A DNA stretch of 64,000 bases from CAYLNM01 sp964385045 (lineage in GTDB: Bacteria; Planctomycetota; Phycisphaerae; Phycisphaerales; SM1A02), in assembly GCA_964385045.1 (NCBI GenBank), contig CAYLNM010000003.1, positions 1 through 64,000 of the forward strand, read 5' to 3'. Positions 17,233-25,713 of the stretch are shown here, piece by piece. Position numbers and translations under genes: made by a program. Numbering within the stretch: position 1 is the stretch's first letter; each line of letters starts with the position of its first letter. The notes under the pieces are model-generated. The model did not search any database. It saw nothing but the letters and a program-made list of their open reading frames with translations, and had not been told where the DNA came from.

Positions 17233-19323
17233 TCACGCGTCCGGGCACGGTCCCCACGCCGCGAGCACGGCGAGCAGGTCGTCGAAGTCGACGGTGCCGT
17301 CGCCGCTGCCGTCGGCCGGGCACGGACCGCCGGCCGGGCACGGACCCCAGGCGGCCACCGTCGCGAGCACGTCGCCGAACTCGACGGTGCCGTCGCCGTT
17401 CACGTCGCCGGGGCAGGGCGCCTCGATGATCTCGTCGAAGTCGATCGACCCGGCGTACTGCAGCGAGGGATCGTCCGGGCCGAAGCCCACGTCCACGATC
17501 ACCGGGTCGAGCTCCACGTCGAGCGTGATCGCCAGCGGATCGTCGCCGCCGCCGGTGACCGTGATCGGGGTCGGCGGCAGCATCACCACGCCGAGGCTCG
17601 CGAGATCGAGCGTCCCGATCGCGTCGCCGAGCAGGAACTCCACGGTGCCCTCGAGCTGCAGCGGCAGGGCCGGCAGCACGCCCTGCCCGCTGCCGTCGAG
17701 CGGCACCACGTCGAGGGCGACGGGGGCGAGCGTGGCCGAGAAGCCGATGATCGTGAAGACCTCGGGCAGCCCGGGCGAGTCGGACTCCAGCTCGATCGAG
17801 ACGGGATCCTCCTCGAGCACGATCTCGAGCTCGTCGAGACGGATGCCGCCGGCGAGCGAGCACGGGACGACGGGCGTGGCGGAGAGCTCGCCCGCGATCT
17901 CGATCCCCCCGGTGCCCGAGGACGACCCGCGCGCGATCTCGACGATGAGCTCCGTCAGGGGCGGCGTCCGGGCCGGCGCGCTCACCGCGACGCCGGACTC
18001 GTAGAGGTGGCCGCGCCCGAACGCGAACCCGTTCGGGCCGCCCTGCTCGTCCCCCACGATCAGCTCGCCGCCGGACGCCGACACGTCGACCGTCCGGCCG
18101 AAGGAGAAGCCGCCGTTGTTGCCGATCGGCGCGTCGATCCGCTCGAGCCAGACCCAGCCCGTCGGCTGCCGCACGAAGTGGTGGACGGCGCCGGCGTTGA
18201 AGCCGGCGGGACCGCGGGCGGCGGAGGCGCCGACGGCGAGGTGGTCGCCCCCGCCGCCGAGCCCGCTGCCGAGCGCGGCGCCGAGCAACGGCGTCGGCAC
18301 GGCCGCGAACGCCGCCGGCGGCGGCTGCAGCGGATCGGCGATCTTCACCCACTGGCCGCCGGCCCGCACGTGCCGCCACACAGCGCCGACGCCCGTCTGC
18401 GGCTCGGACGGCGCCGCGCCGGCGAGTCCGTCGTGGACGCTGTCGCCGACGAGCAGCTCCCCGCCCGCGAACGCGATCGCGTCGGCCCCGAAGAGGCAGC
18501 CGAACGCCGTCGGCTGGTGGGTGAGCTCCTGGGCCGGGACGAACGAGCCGCCCGTGCGCTCCCAGACGTGGACGGCGCCGCAGTCGCCGAGGACCGTGGG
18601 CACCGTGCCCGCGGCGATCGTGTCGCCGGCCGGATCGATCGCGAGGGTCGAGCCGAGCTGCTCCTCGGCGGCGACCGGGACGACCGGCGGCAGCGGCTGC
18701 GGGGCCGACCAGACCGACCCGTCCGCCCGCTCGGCCACGAAGACGACGTCGGCGGGCCCGGGGTTGCCGAAGAGCCCGGTGGTGCGGGCGATCGCGGCCG
18801 TGTTCCCGTCGTTCGAGAGGGCGACGCGATGGCCGAAGCCGGCCCCCGTCTGGGGCGCGGGGTCGACGAGCTCCTCGACGAGCACGAAGCCGAGGTCGAG
18901 GTTCGCCCGCTGCATCGCGAACGCCGCGCCGATCTGGGCCGGGCCGCCGAGCGGCGTCGCCGACGGGGCGCCGATCACGACCACGAGGCCGTCGGCCGAC
19001 ACCGCGACGCTCTCGCCGAAGCGGGCCCCGAGGTCGTTGAAGTTGCCGGGGTACGGGATCTCGAATCCCTCGGTCCACGCCCCCTGGTCGTCGCGCTGCA
19101 GCACCCGGACCGTGCCGTTGTCGCCCCGCTCCGGCTCGCCGATGAGCACGACCTCCCCGCCGGCGCTCATCGACACCGAGGCGCCGGTGCGGTCGCCGAT
19201 CTCGGCCCCCTCCCACGGCCCGTCGAGCAGCGGGCACTGGGCGGCGGCGGGTGCCGCGGGGAGGGCGGCGAGCGCGAGGACGACGCCGCCGGCGAGGGCG
19301 GCACACGGGAGTCGACGGTTCAT
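17233..19323 (-). CDS. Secreted FG-GAP/integrin-like propeller protein with dockerin-like repeats
   Basis: The protein is 696 residues, intact, and starts with a typical signal peptide (MNRRLPCAALAGGVVLALAA then AAPAAAQ). Residues about 35-440 hold six to seven integrin-alpha-like blades, each 'FGxxVAxSxDGxxxxIGAP' (for example ARFGESVAVSADGLVVVIGA and FGRTVDVSASGGELIVGDE). Residues 450-625 are a beta-rich module of unknown type. The end (about 640-696) has two dockerin-like calcium motifs, DVNGDGTVEFGDVLATVAAW and DGSGDGTVDFDDLLAVLAAW. It is probably secreted or surface-bound. Two decayed relatives lie just upstream, so this looks like the surviving member of a local family. A TATGAG box about 60 nt before the start may be its -10. 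Confidence 0.85.
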   Translation of the reverse strand: MNRRLPCAALAGGVVLALAALPAAPAAAQCPLLDGPWEGAEIGDRTGASVSMSAGGEVVLIGEPERGDNGTVRVLQRDDQGAWTEGFEIPYPGNFNDLGARFGESVAVSADGLVVVIGAPSATPLGGPAQIGAAFAMQRANLDLGFVLVEELVDPAPQTGAGFGHRVALSNDGNTAAIARTTGLFGNPGPADVVFVAERADGSVWSAPQPLPPVVPVAAEEQLGSTLAIDPAGDTIAAGTVPTVLGDCGAVHVWERTGGSFVPAQELTHQPTAFGCLFGADAIAFAGGELLVGDSVHDGLAGAAPSEPQTGVGAVWRHVRAGGQWVKIADPLQPPPAAFAAVPTPLLGAALGSGLGGGGDHLAVGASAARGPAGFNAGAVHHFVRQPTGWVWLERIDAPIGNNGGFSFGRTVDVSASGGELIVGDEQGGPNGFAFGRGHLYESGVAVSAPARTPPLTELIVEIARGSSSGTGGIEIAGELSATPVVPCSLAGGIRLDELEIVLEEDPVSIELESDSPGLPEVFTIIGFSATLAPVALDVVPLDGSGQGVLPALPLQLEGTVEFLLGDAIGTLDLASLGVVMLPPTPITVTGGGDDPLAITLDVELDPVIVDVGFGPDDPSLQYAGSIDFDEIIEAPCPGDVNGDGTVEFGDVLATVAAWGPCPAGGPCPADGSGDGTVDFDDLLAVLAAWGPCPDA

Positions 19324-19515
19324 GGGGGGGCTCCGGAGGTCGAGGCGGCCCGGGCGCCGGGCCGAACGCGCGAGGATCTCTCATAGCACGCGGCGGCGGC
19401 CGGGTCACCTCGCGGACGTCCCGGATCGCGTCCGACTGCGCCCGGCGCCCGTGAAGCCGGGGGGACGGGGGGAACGGCGGCGGCGATCCGGCAGGCGGCG
19501 GACGCGGCGGGCGGA

Positions 19516-19959
19516 TCACGCGGCGCCGGGGTCCGGTCCGCCGGCCGGGTCCACCCCGCCCCCGCGCCGGGCCACCTCGCGCTCGAGCAGGATCGCGTTG
19601 CGACGGTGGGCCTTCACCGCCGCGTCGAGCACGAGGTCGATGCCGGGCACCAGGCCGACCAGCCAGTCGAAGGCGAGATTGCCCAGCATGCGCGCGACCA
19701 GCCGCGGCCCGAGCCGGAAGCGGACCGCGGCGATCACGGGCAGCAGGCCCATCACCAGGGTGGCGGTGTCGCCGACCACGGGCACGAGGCCGATGATCGG
19801 GTCGAGCCCGAAGCGGACGCGGGTGCCGGGGATCCCGAACGCGTCGTCGAGCAGGAAGGCCAGCCGCCGGATCGTGGCGACGGTGGCCGGCGAGGGAAGC
19901 GGACGCGACGGGGCGTCGGGAGCGGCGGCGGCGGCGGCAGTCGCATCGTCTCGGTGCAT
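19516..19959 (-). CDS. DUF4112 family membrane protein
   Basis: The protein is 147 residues, with ATG 19959 preceded by AAGGGA. The sequence contains RRLAFLLDDAFGIPGTRVRFGLDPIIGLVPVVGD, then two hydrophobic segments (about 63-80 and 95-112) and DWLVGLVPGIDLVLDAAVKAH. This is the characteristic duplicated 'GLDPxxGLxPxxGD' pattern of DUF4112 proteins. These are small two-span membrane proteins of unknown function, widespread in bacteria; the length is normal. The first 25 residues are Ala-rich. No operon partner is evident. Confidence 0.85.
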   Translation of the reverse strand: MHRDDATAAAAAAPDAPSRPLPSPATVATIRRLAFLLDDAFGIPGTRVRFGLDPIIGLVPVVGDTATLVMGLLPVIAAVRFRLGPRLVARMLGNLAFDWLVGLVPGIDLVLDAAVKAHRRNAILLEREVARRGGGVDPAGGPDPGAA

Positions 19960-20288
19960 CGGCGAGTCCCTTCCGGCCGGCGGCGGCGACGTCCGTGGCG
20001 CGGGCAGCCTAGGGCTCGCCCCGTGACGGCACGGGTCGGGAGGTCCCGCGCCGGGACGGCGCTCCGGTTCGGCGGATCGGCGCGGACCCATGCGGATCGG
20101 ATCGGGATCGGCCTCCGGCGAGGGGGGCGAGGCAGGCGATGCCGCGTCGAGTCGTCGACGCGGCCCGGCGAACGAGGGCGAGGCCGGGACCGGGGCCGGG
20201 GCCGGGGCCGGGGGTCGAGCCCGGCCCCCGAGGCTCCGATCGATCCGGCGGGCCGGACCGGGCGCGCCGGACCACACCGATCGCCGAA
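19960..20288. other. Intergenic region, 329 bp, with a GGGGCC repeat
   Basis: A tandem run of about four ccgggg hexamers occupies 20189-20213. Such a G-rich tract could form a quadruplex or simply be slippage-prone. A TAGGCT box on the minus strand near 20006-20011 may serve the DUF4112 gene. No gene was found. Confidence 0.45.
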
Positions 20289-21182
20289 TCAGCCGGTCCA
20301 GCCGGCGAGGACCGCCAGCAGGTCGTCCAGTCCGACACTGCCGTCGCCGTCCACGTCGCGGGGATCGCGGGCGGCGTCGAGCGACAGCGTGAAGGCGGAC
20401 GCGACGCCGCACGAGCCGAGGGCGCAGTCGGCCAGCGCCGCGCCCTCGGCGACGATGGTCCACGTCCCGGGCACCAGGGTGCCCGCGGCGACGTTCGGGC
20501 CGTCGAGGGCCAGACCCGGCCCCGCGAGCGTGACCTGACCGACGTCGGCCGCCACCGCGCAGGGGTCGAGCGTCGCGGTCCACTCGTACGCGACCGGCTC
20601 CACCGCCTCGAGCTCCAGCTCCAGCCGGACGCGGGAGGAGCTCGTCGCAGCGTCCCCGCAGCAGCCCACGGCGGCGCTCCCGGCACCCGTGAAGCTGATC
20701 GCAGCCGCGTCGATCGCCAGGCTCGCCAGTCCCTCCGCTCCGCCGCAGAAGCCGTCGAGCACCCACGCCGCCTCGAGCGTGGTGGCGGTCGAGCTCGCGA
20801 AGCCGTCGCACCGACACTCGCAATTGGCGAAGCTGCCCTCGAAGCTCGTCTGCGCGCTCACGACCCGCCACGGTGCGGGGGCGGTCCCCCAGGCCGAGAG
20901 GATCGCGAGGAGGTCGTCGAGCCCGACGGCGCCATCGCCGTCCACGTCGCTCGCCAGGCGGGCGAGGACGACGTCGGCGATGACCGCGCAGTCCGAGCCG
21001 CCGTCGGCGCCGGCGGCGGTCGGCGACGGGACGCCGGCGAGCGGAGCCGCCATCGCGGCGACCGCGACGACGACGGCGGTCGCACGAGGCCGCCGCACCC
21101 CGCGGCGCAGGGGGCGAGGCCGCGGGACGCGCCGGCCGAGCGGCGGCATCGAGGCGAGCTGACTGGGCCGCGGGGCGGGCAT
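20289..21182 (-). CDS. Exported protein framed by two dockerin-like motifs
   Basis: The protein is 297 residues from ATG 21182; a second in-frame ATG at 21149 is possible. An Arg-rich start is followed by a hydrophobic signal segment (ATAVVVAVAAMAAPLAGV). One dockerin-like motif is near the N-terminus (SDVDGDGAVGLDDLLAILSAW) and one at the very end (RDVDGDGSVGLDDLLAVLAGW), with a Cys-rich beta domain between them (CECRCDG, CCGDAAT, CAVAADV, CALGSCG). Placing the motif at both ends is unusual; it normally closes the protein. The function is unknown, and a secreted, calcium-dependent surface protein is inferred. A TACCTT box lies about 70 nt upstream. Confidence 0.75.
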   Translation of the reverse strand: MPAPRPSQLASMPPLGRRVPRPRPLRRGVRRPRATAVVVAVAAMAAPLAGVPSPTAAGADGGSDCAVIADVVLARLASDVDGDGAVGLDDLLAILSAWGTAPAPWRVVSAQTSFEGSFANCECRCDGFASSTATTLEAAWVLDGFCGGAEGLASLAIDAAAISFTGAGSAAVGCCGDAATSSSRVRLELELEAVEPVAYEWTATLDPCAVAADVGQVTLAGPGLALDGPNVAAGTLVPGTWTIVAEGAALADCALGSCGVASAFTLSLDAARDPRDVDGDGSVGLDDLLAVLAGWTG

Positions 21183-21751
21183 GGGGGGACACCTCGGGCG
21201 CCAGTCGATCTCGGAGCCGACTCCGGGACCGCGGGCGCCGCGGAACGGAGAAGGTAGCCGCGCCCGGGCCCGATGGGGCCCCGGAGGCTCGTGATCGGGC
21301 GCTTTCGCCCCCGCGAAGGCACCACGCGGTCCCGCCGGGCGCGGGGAATCGGACGGTCGGCGGGCGGAGGCCTCGACGCGAGGCGGTCCGCGGGGGCCGT
21401 GGCAAGATGGGGGACATGCTGATCGGCCCGGCCGCCGGGGGCGCCGGGGGCGCGTCGTCACCGCTCCCGCGCCGACGCGGCCGCCGCCCGACCGGACCGG
21501 GGTCCGGGCGCGTCCGTCGAACGTGGCGGTCGCGGGGCGCTGGGCCGCGCCGGGGCGTATCCCCGCTCGCACGGCCAGAGGACGGTCGCGCGGCGGCATG
21601 GCCGTCCGGGGACGTGGTGGCCACCGCAGGAGCGCGCGGGCGAGCGAGACCGGCCGGCCGGTGCATCGTCGCGCGGACGAGGCGGTCCCGCTCGCGCGCC
21701 GGCGTCTCGCCGACGACCGACCGCGCCCGCGCGGCGACCCGGCCTGCGACC
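21183..21751. other. Intergenic region, 569 bp
   Basis: This is one of the longest gene-free stretches. It should carry the promoter of the leftward gene ending at 20289. A rightward open frame crosses it but has poor codon pattern and no ribosome site, so I reject it. I see no RNA gene or repeat here. Confidence 0.4.
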
Positions 21752-22354
21752 TCAGGCCGCGGCCCGGAGCGTCCGCACCACCCAGGCCGGCGTCTCCGCC
21801 AGCATCGCGCGGACGTGCCGCCCCCGCGAGCCGTACCAGCGGGCCGTCAGCAGCGGAACCGCGGTGCCGACGACGAGGACCGAGCCGTAGGTCGCGATGC
21901 CGATCGACCGCCGCAGGCCCGCGACGAGGCGGTCGGTCTCCGGCATGCCCGTCCCGCCACCCGGGAGCGTCGTCGCATCGGCCGTCGCCGCCTCGAGGAG
22001 CCGCCAGCCGGCGTAGACGGCGATCACCGCCGCAAGGGCCACCTGGTTCCACGCCAGCGTCCGCGCGGCGGACGGGTCGAGCCGCCGCAGTCGGCCGCCC
22101 GCCCGCAGCTCGTTCACCCCGAGGCCGACGAGCACCGCGCCCAGCAGCAGGCTCGTCAGGCTGCCGAACACGGCGCCGAGCATGGTGAGGCAGCCGAAGA
22201 GCACGAGCGTGCCGCCGCTCAGGCCGGCAACCGTCGCCCCGCGCCGTACCGCGGCCGTTCGGCGGCGTCCGGCGTCGAGCTCGCGCAGATGGTGCGGCGC
22301 GAGCGGGTCGTCGCTGCGCGGCCCGTGGGCCGGGTGGTCGTCCGACGGGTGCAT
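21752..22354 (-). CDS. Small integral membrane protein, unknown family
   Basis: The protein is 200 residues from ATG 22354, chosen because GGAG lies eight to nine bases upstream; the frame is open to an earlier start at 22423. Four hydrophobic segments are visible: about 42-62 (VAGLSGGTLVLFGCLTMLGA), 62-80 (LLLGAVLVGLGV), 103-120 (VALAAVIAVYAGW) and 155-172 (YGSVLVVGTAVPLL). The N-terminal 30 residues are His/Asp/Pro-rich. I recognise no family. It diverges from the membrane glycosyltransferase-like gene at 22553. Confidence 0.7.
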   Translation of the reverse strand: MHPSDDHPAHGPRSDDPLAPHHLRELDAGRRRTAAVRRGATVAGLSGGTLVLFGCLTMLGAVFGSLTSLLLGAVLVGLGVNELRAGGRLRRLDPSAARTLAWNQVALAAVIAVYAGWRLLEAATADATTLPGGGTGMPETDRLVAGLRRSIGIATYGSVLVVGTAVPLLTARWYGSRGRHVRAMLAETPAWVVRTLRAAA

Positions 22355-22538
22355 CGAGCCGCTCCGGGAGAGGTGCCGCCGGGACCGCATGTCCCGCGGC
22401 GGGCGTCCAGCTCGCCGCTGCAAGCGGCGCGCCGCCGAGTCCGTCCCGCCCCGCGGGCCGGGGGCAGGCCGGGACGGCGGCTTGGGCCCGGGCCCCGGTC
22501 CCCTCGGGCTGGAGTCCGACCGGCTCCGGGCCGATTCC

Positions 22539-22544
22539 TACCAT
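22539..22544 (+). promoter_or_regulatory. -10-like TACCAT, eight bases before a start codon
   Basis: TACCAT ends eight bases before ATG 22553, so transcription would begin at or next to the start codon. No ribosome binding site precedes that ATG. TCCGAC at 22515-22520 is a weak -35 with an 18-bp spacer. Confidence 0.45.
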
Positions 22545-22552
22545 CGCCGCCC

Positions 22553-24238
22553 ATGACCCCGCTCCGCCGCCTCCTGCTCGCCGTCCGCCGTCCGTCGCTG
22601 CCCCTGCTCCTGGCCGCGGCGACGATGCTCGGCTACATGGCGTTCAACGTCGGCGAGATGACGCCGGACCCCGAGACGCGGTACCTCGTGGCCGAGTCGA
22701 TCGTCCGCGACGGTGACCTCGCGATCGACGAGAACCCGCTGACGGTCCCGTCGGACGGCGCGCACTACTCGGTGTTCTTTCCCGGGCAGACGGTGATCTT
22801 CCTGCCCGCGGCGGCGGTGGCCGAGGCGGCCCGGCTGATCGTCGGCGGCGACCCGGTCACCTTCACCCGGCTCGGCAACTTCATCGCGTGCATGCTCGTG
22901 GTGCCGTTCATGGCCGCGCTCGCGGTCCTCGGCCACGTCGCGCTCCTGCGGACGCTCGGGCTCGGCGTGCGAGCGGCCTCGGCCGCCGGCCTGCTGCTGG
23001 CCTACGGCACGCTGCAGTTCGTCTGGGCCACGGCGGGATCGGAGGAGGTGTCGCTCGGGGCGGCGACCGCGTGGGCATACGTCCTGGGCCTGCGGGCGAT
23101 CCGCCGGCTGCCGGAGCTCGAGGCGGCCCCGGCCGCGGACGCGGGAGCCGTCCGCGGCGCGATCGTGCGCGGGCTCGGGGTCGGGGGCGTCCTCGTCTCG
23201 ACCGGGCTGATGCACCGCGGCACCGCGGTCGCAGCCGCCCTCGGCTTCGTCGTGCTCACCCTGCCCGCCCTGATCCGGCACCGCCGGCACCTCCTCCGCA
23301 TCACCCTCGGCCTGGTCCCGTGGTTCCTGCTCGCGTGCCTGCTCGTGGCGATCGTGCCGCTCTACCACTGGGCCCGCTTCGGCGACCCGCTCGACTCGGG
23401 CTACGGGCAGTACTACGCCGTGGTGGGCGGACTCTGGGAGACGCCGCTGCTGGAGGGCCTCGCCGGCCATCTCGTCAGCCCCGGCAAGAGCCTCTTCCTC
23501 AACACGCCGTGGCTGCTGCTCCTCGTGCCCGCGGTGGCCTCCGCCCGCGTCCGCCGGGTGCTCGGCCCGCTCGGCCCCGCGATCGCGGTGGCGACCGTGG
23601 TGCATCTGCTGCTGTACTCGAAGACCACGTTCTGGGCGGGGGCCTTCGGCTTCGGCATCCGCTACCACGTCTGCATGATGCCGCTGTGGCTGGCCCCGAT
23701 CGCGATCTGGTGGTGGGGCCCGGCCCGCGAGACCGCCGCCGGCGTCGCCGCCCGCGCCGGGGGGCTGCTCCGGGCAGCGGTGATCGGCCTCGCCACGGTC
23801 TCGGTGGCCCTGCAGTTCTTCGGCGTGGCCCTCAACAGCGGCTACGAGCACCTGGTCGACCGGCCGGCCTACGACGCCGACGGCCGGCGCCCGGTCGAGG
23901 CGGCGTGGGATCCCACCCGCTCGCCCATCCTGATCCGCGTCACGTCGGTGGTGCGCCTCGCGGCGGGCGGCGACCTGATGCCGCCCGGCGAGTCCGAGGA
24001 CAAGCGGCTGCAGGTCGAGTGGAACGTCTTCCCGGTGCGGGCCGCGATCATGCTCGGCGACGGGCTGCAGACCCGCACCCTGTTCGCCCTCTGGGCCGTG
24101 CTCCTGATCGGCTTCGCGGCGGTGCTGCTCGCGATCGGCCTCCGCCTGCGGCCCGCGGCCGCCCGCGCGGGGCCGGTCGCCGGCGACCCCGAGCCGCCGG
24201 CCGCAGGCGATGGGTATCCTCGCGCGAGCCATGGCTGA
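22553..24238 (+). CDS. Multi-spanning membrane glycosyltransferase-like protein (GT39/PMT type)
   Basis: The protein is 561 residues with about ten membrane helices. An early periplasmic-type loop reads MTPDPETRYLVAESIVRDGD, followed by 'DENPLTVPSDGAHYSVFFPG'. This acidic loop after helix one, plus the overall layout, resembles lipid-linked-sugar glycosyltransferases of the GT39/ArnT/PMT superfamily as annotated in planctomycetes. A long soluble loop near residues 435-510 precedes the last helix. There is no ribosome site before ATG 22553, but TACCAT lies eight bases upstream, suggesting a leaderless mRNA. It may modify polysaccharide or surface proteins; this is inference. Its end overlaps the next start by 8 bp. 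Confidence 0.65.
   Translation: MTPLRRLLLAVRRPSLPLLLAAATMLGYMAFNVGEMTPDPETRYLVAESIVRDGDLAIDENPLTVPSDGAHYSVFFPGQTVIFLPAAAVAEAARLIVGGDPVTFTRLGNFIACMLVVPFMAALAVLGHVALLRTLGLGVRAASAAGLLLAYGTLQFVWATAGSEEVSLGAATAWAYVLGLRAIRRLPELEAAPAADAGAVRGAIVRGLGVGGVLVSTGLMHRGTAVAAALGFVVLTLPALIRHRRHLLRITLGLVPWFLLACLLVAIVPLYHWARFGDPLDSGYGQYYAVVGGLWETPLLEGLAGHLVSPGKSLFLNTPWLLLLVPAVASARVRRVLGPLGPAIAVATVVHLLLYSKTTFWAGAFGFGIRYHVCMMPLWLAPIAIWWWGPARETAAGVAARAGGLLRAAVIGLATVSVALQFFGVALNSGYEHLVDRPAYDADGRRPVEAAWDPTRSPILIRVTSVVRLAAGGDLMPPGESEDKRLQVEWNVFPVRAAIMLGDGLQTRTLFALWAVLLIGFAAVLLAIGLRLRPAAARAGPVAGDPEPPAAGDGYPRASHG
24215..24220 (+). promoter_or_regulatory. -10-like TATCCT ten bases before a start codon
   Basis: TATCCT is identical to the -10 of the tRNA-Lys promoter and ends ten bases before ATG 24231. 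No -35 match was seen. It may give the second gene its own, leaderless, transcript. Confidence 0.35.
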
Positions 24239-24875
24239 GTCTCCCGCCCGCCCACCGTCCCCGCGCCGCCGCCACGCCCCGGCCACGGCCCTCCTGCTCG
24301 CCGGCGCGGGCGGCGGGGTCGCCGCGGCCCCGCCCGCGCCGGCTCCCGCGCCGGCTCCCGCCCCGGCTCCCGCCCCGGCTCCCGCGCCGGGACGCGCCCC
24401 CGCCGACCCGGACGATCCCTTCCGCCGCACGCTCGAGGTCGACGGCCTCGAGCTGAGCGTCCGGATCCGCGCCACCGGTTACGCCTGGACGCTCACGAAC
24501 CGCGTCGGATCGTCGGTGCGCACGGTCACGATCCCCGTCGCCCACACCGCCGGCATCGATCCGCCGGACGGCTGGTCCTACGTGGTCGAGGACGACGTCC
24601 TCCGGCTCACCGCCGACCGCGGCGGCCTTCGGGTGGGCACGTCGATCACGCTGCTCGCCCAGACCCCCTTCGACATGGCCCGCGTCACCACCGGGACCGT
24701 CACCGCCACCCGCCTCGACGGCGAGCCGATCGTCTTCGACGGCGTGTGGGTGCCGGGCCCCAAGCGTCCCGCCGCGTGGTGGCTGGTGGCGGGCGGGGTC
24801 GCGGCCGCCGGGGTCCTGCACCTCGCGGTGGTCGAGATGCGGGCGCGGCGGCGACGCGCGGCGACCGGCGGCTGA
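24231..24875 (+). CDS. Exported/anchored protein with Pro-Ala linker
   Basis: The protein is 214 residues from ATG 24231, which overlaps the previous stop; an ATG seven codons earlier is also in frame. The N-terminus has a basic stretch and a hydrophobic signal (ATALLLAGAGGGVAAA). A Pro-Ala run follows, encoded by a 12-bp tandem repeat. A beta-rich domain (about 60-170) and a C-terminal membrane helix (WWLVAGGVAAAGVLHLAVV) with an Arg-rich cytoplasmic end complete it. The layout suggests a periplasmic domain anchored by the C-terminal helix. The domain is not recognised. It is probably co-transcribed with the membrane glycosyltransferase-like gene. Confidence 0.7.
   Translation: MAESPARPPSPRRRHAPATALLLAGAGGGVAAAPPAPAPAPAPAPAPAPAPAPGRAPADPDDPFRRTLEVDGLELSVRIRATGYAWTLTNRVGSSVRTVTIPVAHTAGIDPPDGWSYVVEDDVLRLTADRGGLRVGTSITLLAQTPFDMARVTTGTVTATRLDGEPIVFDGVWVPGPKRPAAWWLVAGGVAAAGVLHLAVVEMRARRRRAATGG
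24336..24391 (+). repeat. 12-bp tandem repeat coding Pro-Ala-Pro-Ala
   Basis: About 4.7 copies of gcgccggctccc (variants gccccggctccc) run in frame inside the gene at 24231. Copy number could change by slippage without breaking the frame. Confidence 0.85.
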
Positions 24876-24933
24876 AGGGCGGCGACGGCGGCGGGCGAGC
24901 GGAGCGGTGCCGGCGCCGCCGCCCCGCCGCGGC

Positions 24934-25713
24934 TCAGTCCGCGGCCGCGCCGCCGCGCACGATCTCGTCCGGCGGCATGTGCTCCCGGGCCACCACCGGG
25001 ATCGCCTCCTCGAGGATGCGCCGGGCCACCGCCTCGGCCTCGGCCTCGGTCACGCCGGGAAGCACCGGCGCGACGGCCTCGACCTTCGCGAAGTACGTGT
25101 GGACGTCGCCGGGCAGCGCCATCGCGAGGCGGACCTGCTGCCGATCGTTGAGCACGCGTCCGTTGTGGTACAGGACGTAGAGCACCACGCGGGTCGAGCC
25201 GTCCTCCCGGTCGGCGATGATCCGCTTCGCCCGGTGCGGCCCGTCGTCCCGCCCGGGCAACTCGATCGGCACGCGGGCGACGTCCCGCAGGCTCGCCCCG
25301 GCCTGGTCGTAGCACACCTCGGGCGTGTGGGGGATCGTCTCCTCGGGATCGCTGTAGTAGGTGACGAACAGGATCGGGAGCCGGTTCGGGTCCGAGCTGC
25401 GGTACGCGGACGGGACGTCGGCCCCCGGCCGCGGCTCGACCGGCAGGATGATCGACTCCTCGGTGCCGAGCCACTCGGGGCCCACGGTGTCGATCTGCAC
25501 GTCGTGCCGGAGCCGGAACGACGGGATGGCCTCGTCGCGGAGCTGGGCGAGCGGCACCCGAATGTCGATCGCGTCCTTGCGGGCGGCGGCGACGAGCCGC
25601 TGGGTGCCGAAGGGCAGCAGCAGGCCGATCAGCACGACGCAGGCGAACGGCACGAGGAAGCCGGGGCGAAGCAGCGTCGGGCGGGGCGGGGACGGCCGGT
25701 CGGGGCGGGTCAT
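24934..25713 (-). CDS. EpsI-like exosortase-associated protein
   Basis: The protein is 259 residues with an N-terminal membrane helix (about 20-38, FVPFACVVLIGLLLPFG). The signature of the exosortase-associated EpsI domain is present as HTPEVC (H129-C134) with GRDD and YHNGRVL downstream. Family proteins of this size accompany exosortases of the PEP-CTERM system and are thought to assist processing. Its ATG overlaps the stop of the exosortase gene (ATGA), so the two are coupled. The cytoplasmic tail is short and the body should be periplasmic. No PEP-CTERM substrate was found in this window. Confidence 0.75.
   Translation of the reverse strand: MTRPDRPSPPRPTLLRPGFLVPFACVVLIGLLLPFGTQRLVAAARKDAIDIRVPLAQLRDEAIPSFRLRHDVQIDTVGPEWLGTEESIILPVEPRPGADVPSAYRSSDPNRLPILFVTYYSDPEETIPHTPEVCYDQAGASLRDVARVPIELPGRDDGPHRAKRIIADREDGSTRVVLYVLYHNGRVLNDRQQVRLAMALPGDVHTYFAKVEAVAPVLPGVTEAEAEAVARRILEEAIPVVAREHMPPDEIVRGGAAAD

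Noticed and set aside
20189..20213. GGGGCC hexamer run as a functional quadruplex
   Set aside because: Only about four units in a genome where such runs arise easily by chance; no link to a gene start.
21407..22552. Rightward open frame extending the membrane glycosyltransferase-like gene upstream by 382 codons
   Set aside because: The upstream part is Arg/Gly-rich, overlaps a membrane protein gene on the other strand, and the first hydrophobic helix with a -10-like box lies at the internal ATG 22553.
24336..24391. Short regulatory repeat array
   Set aside because: The 12-bp units are in frame and encode a Pro-Ala linker between signal peptide and domain.
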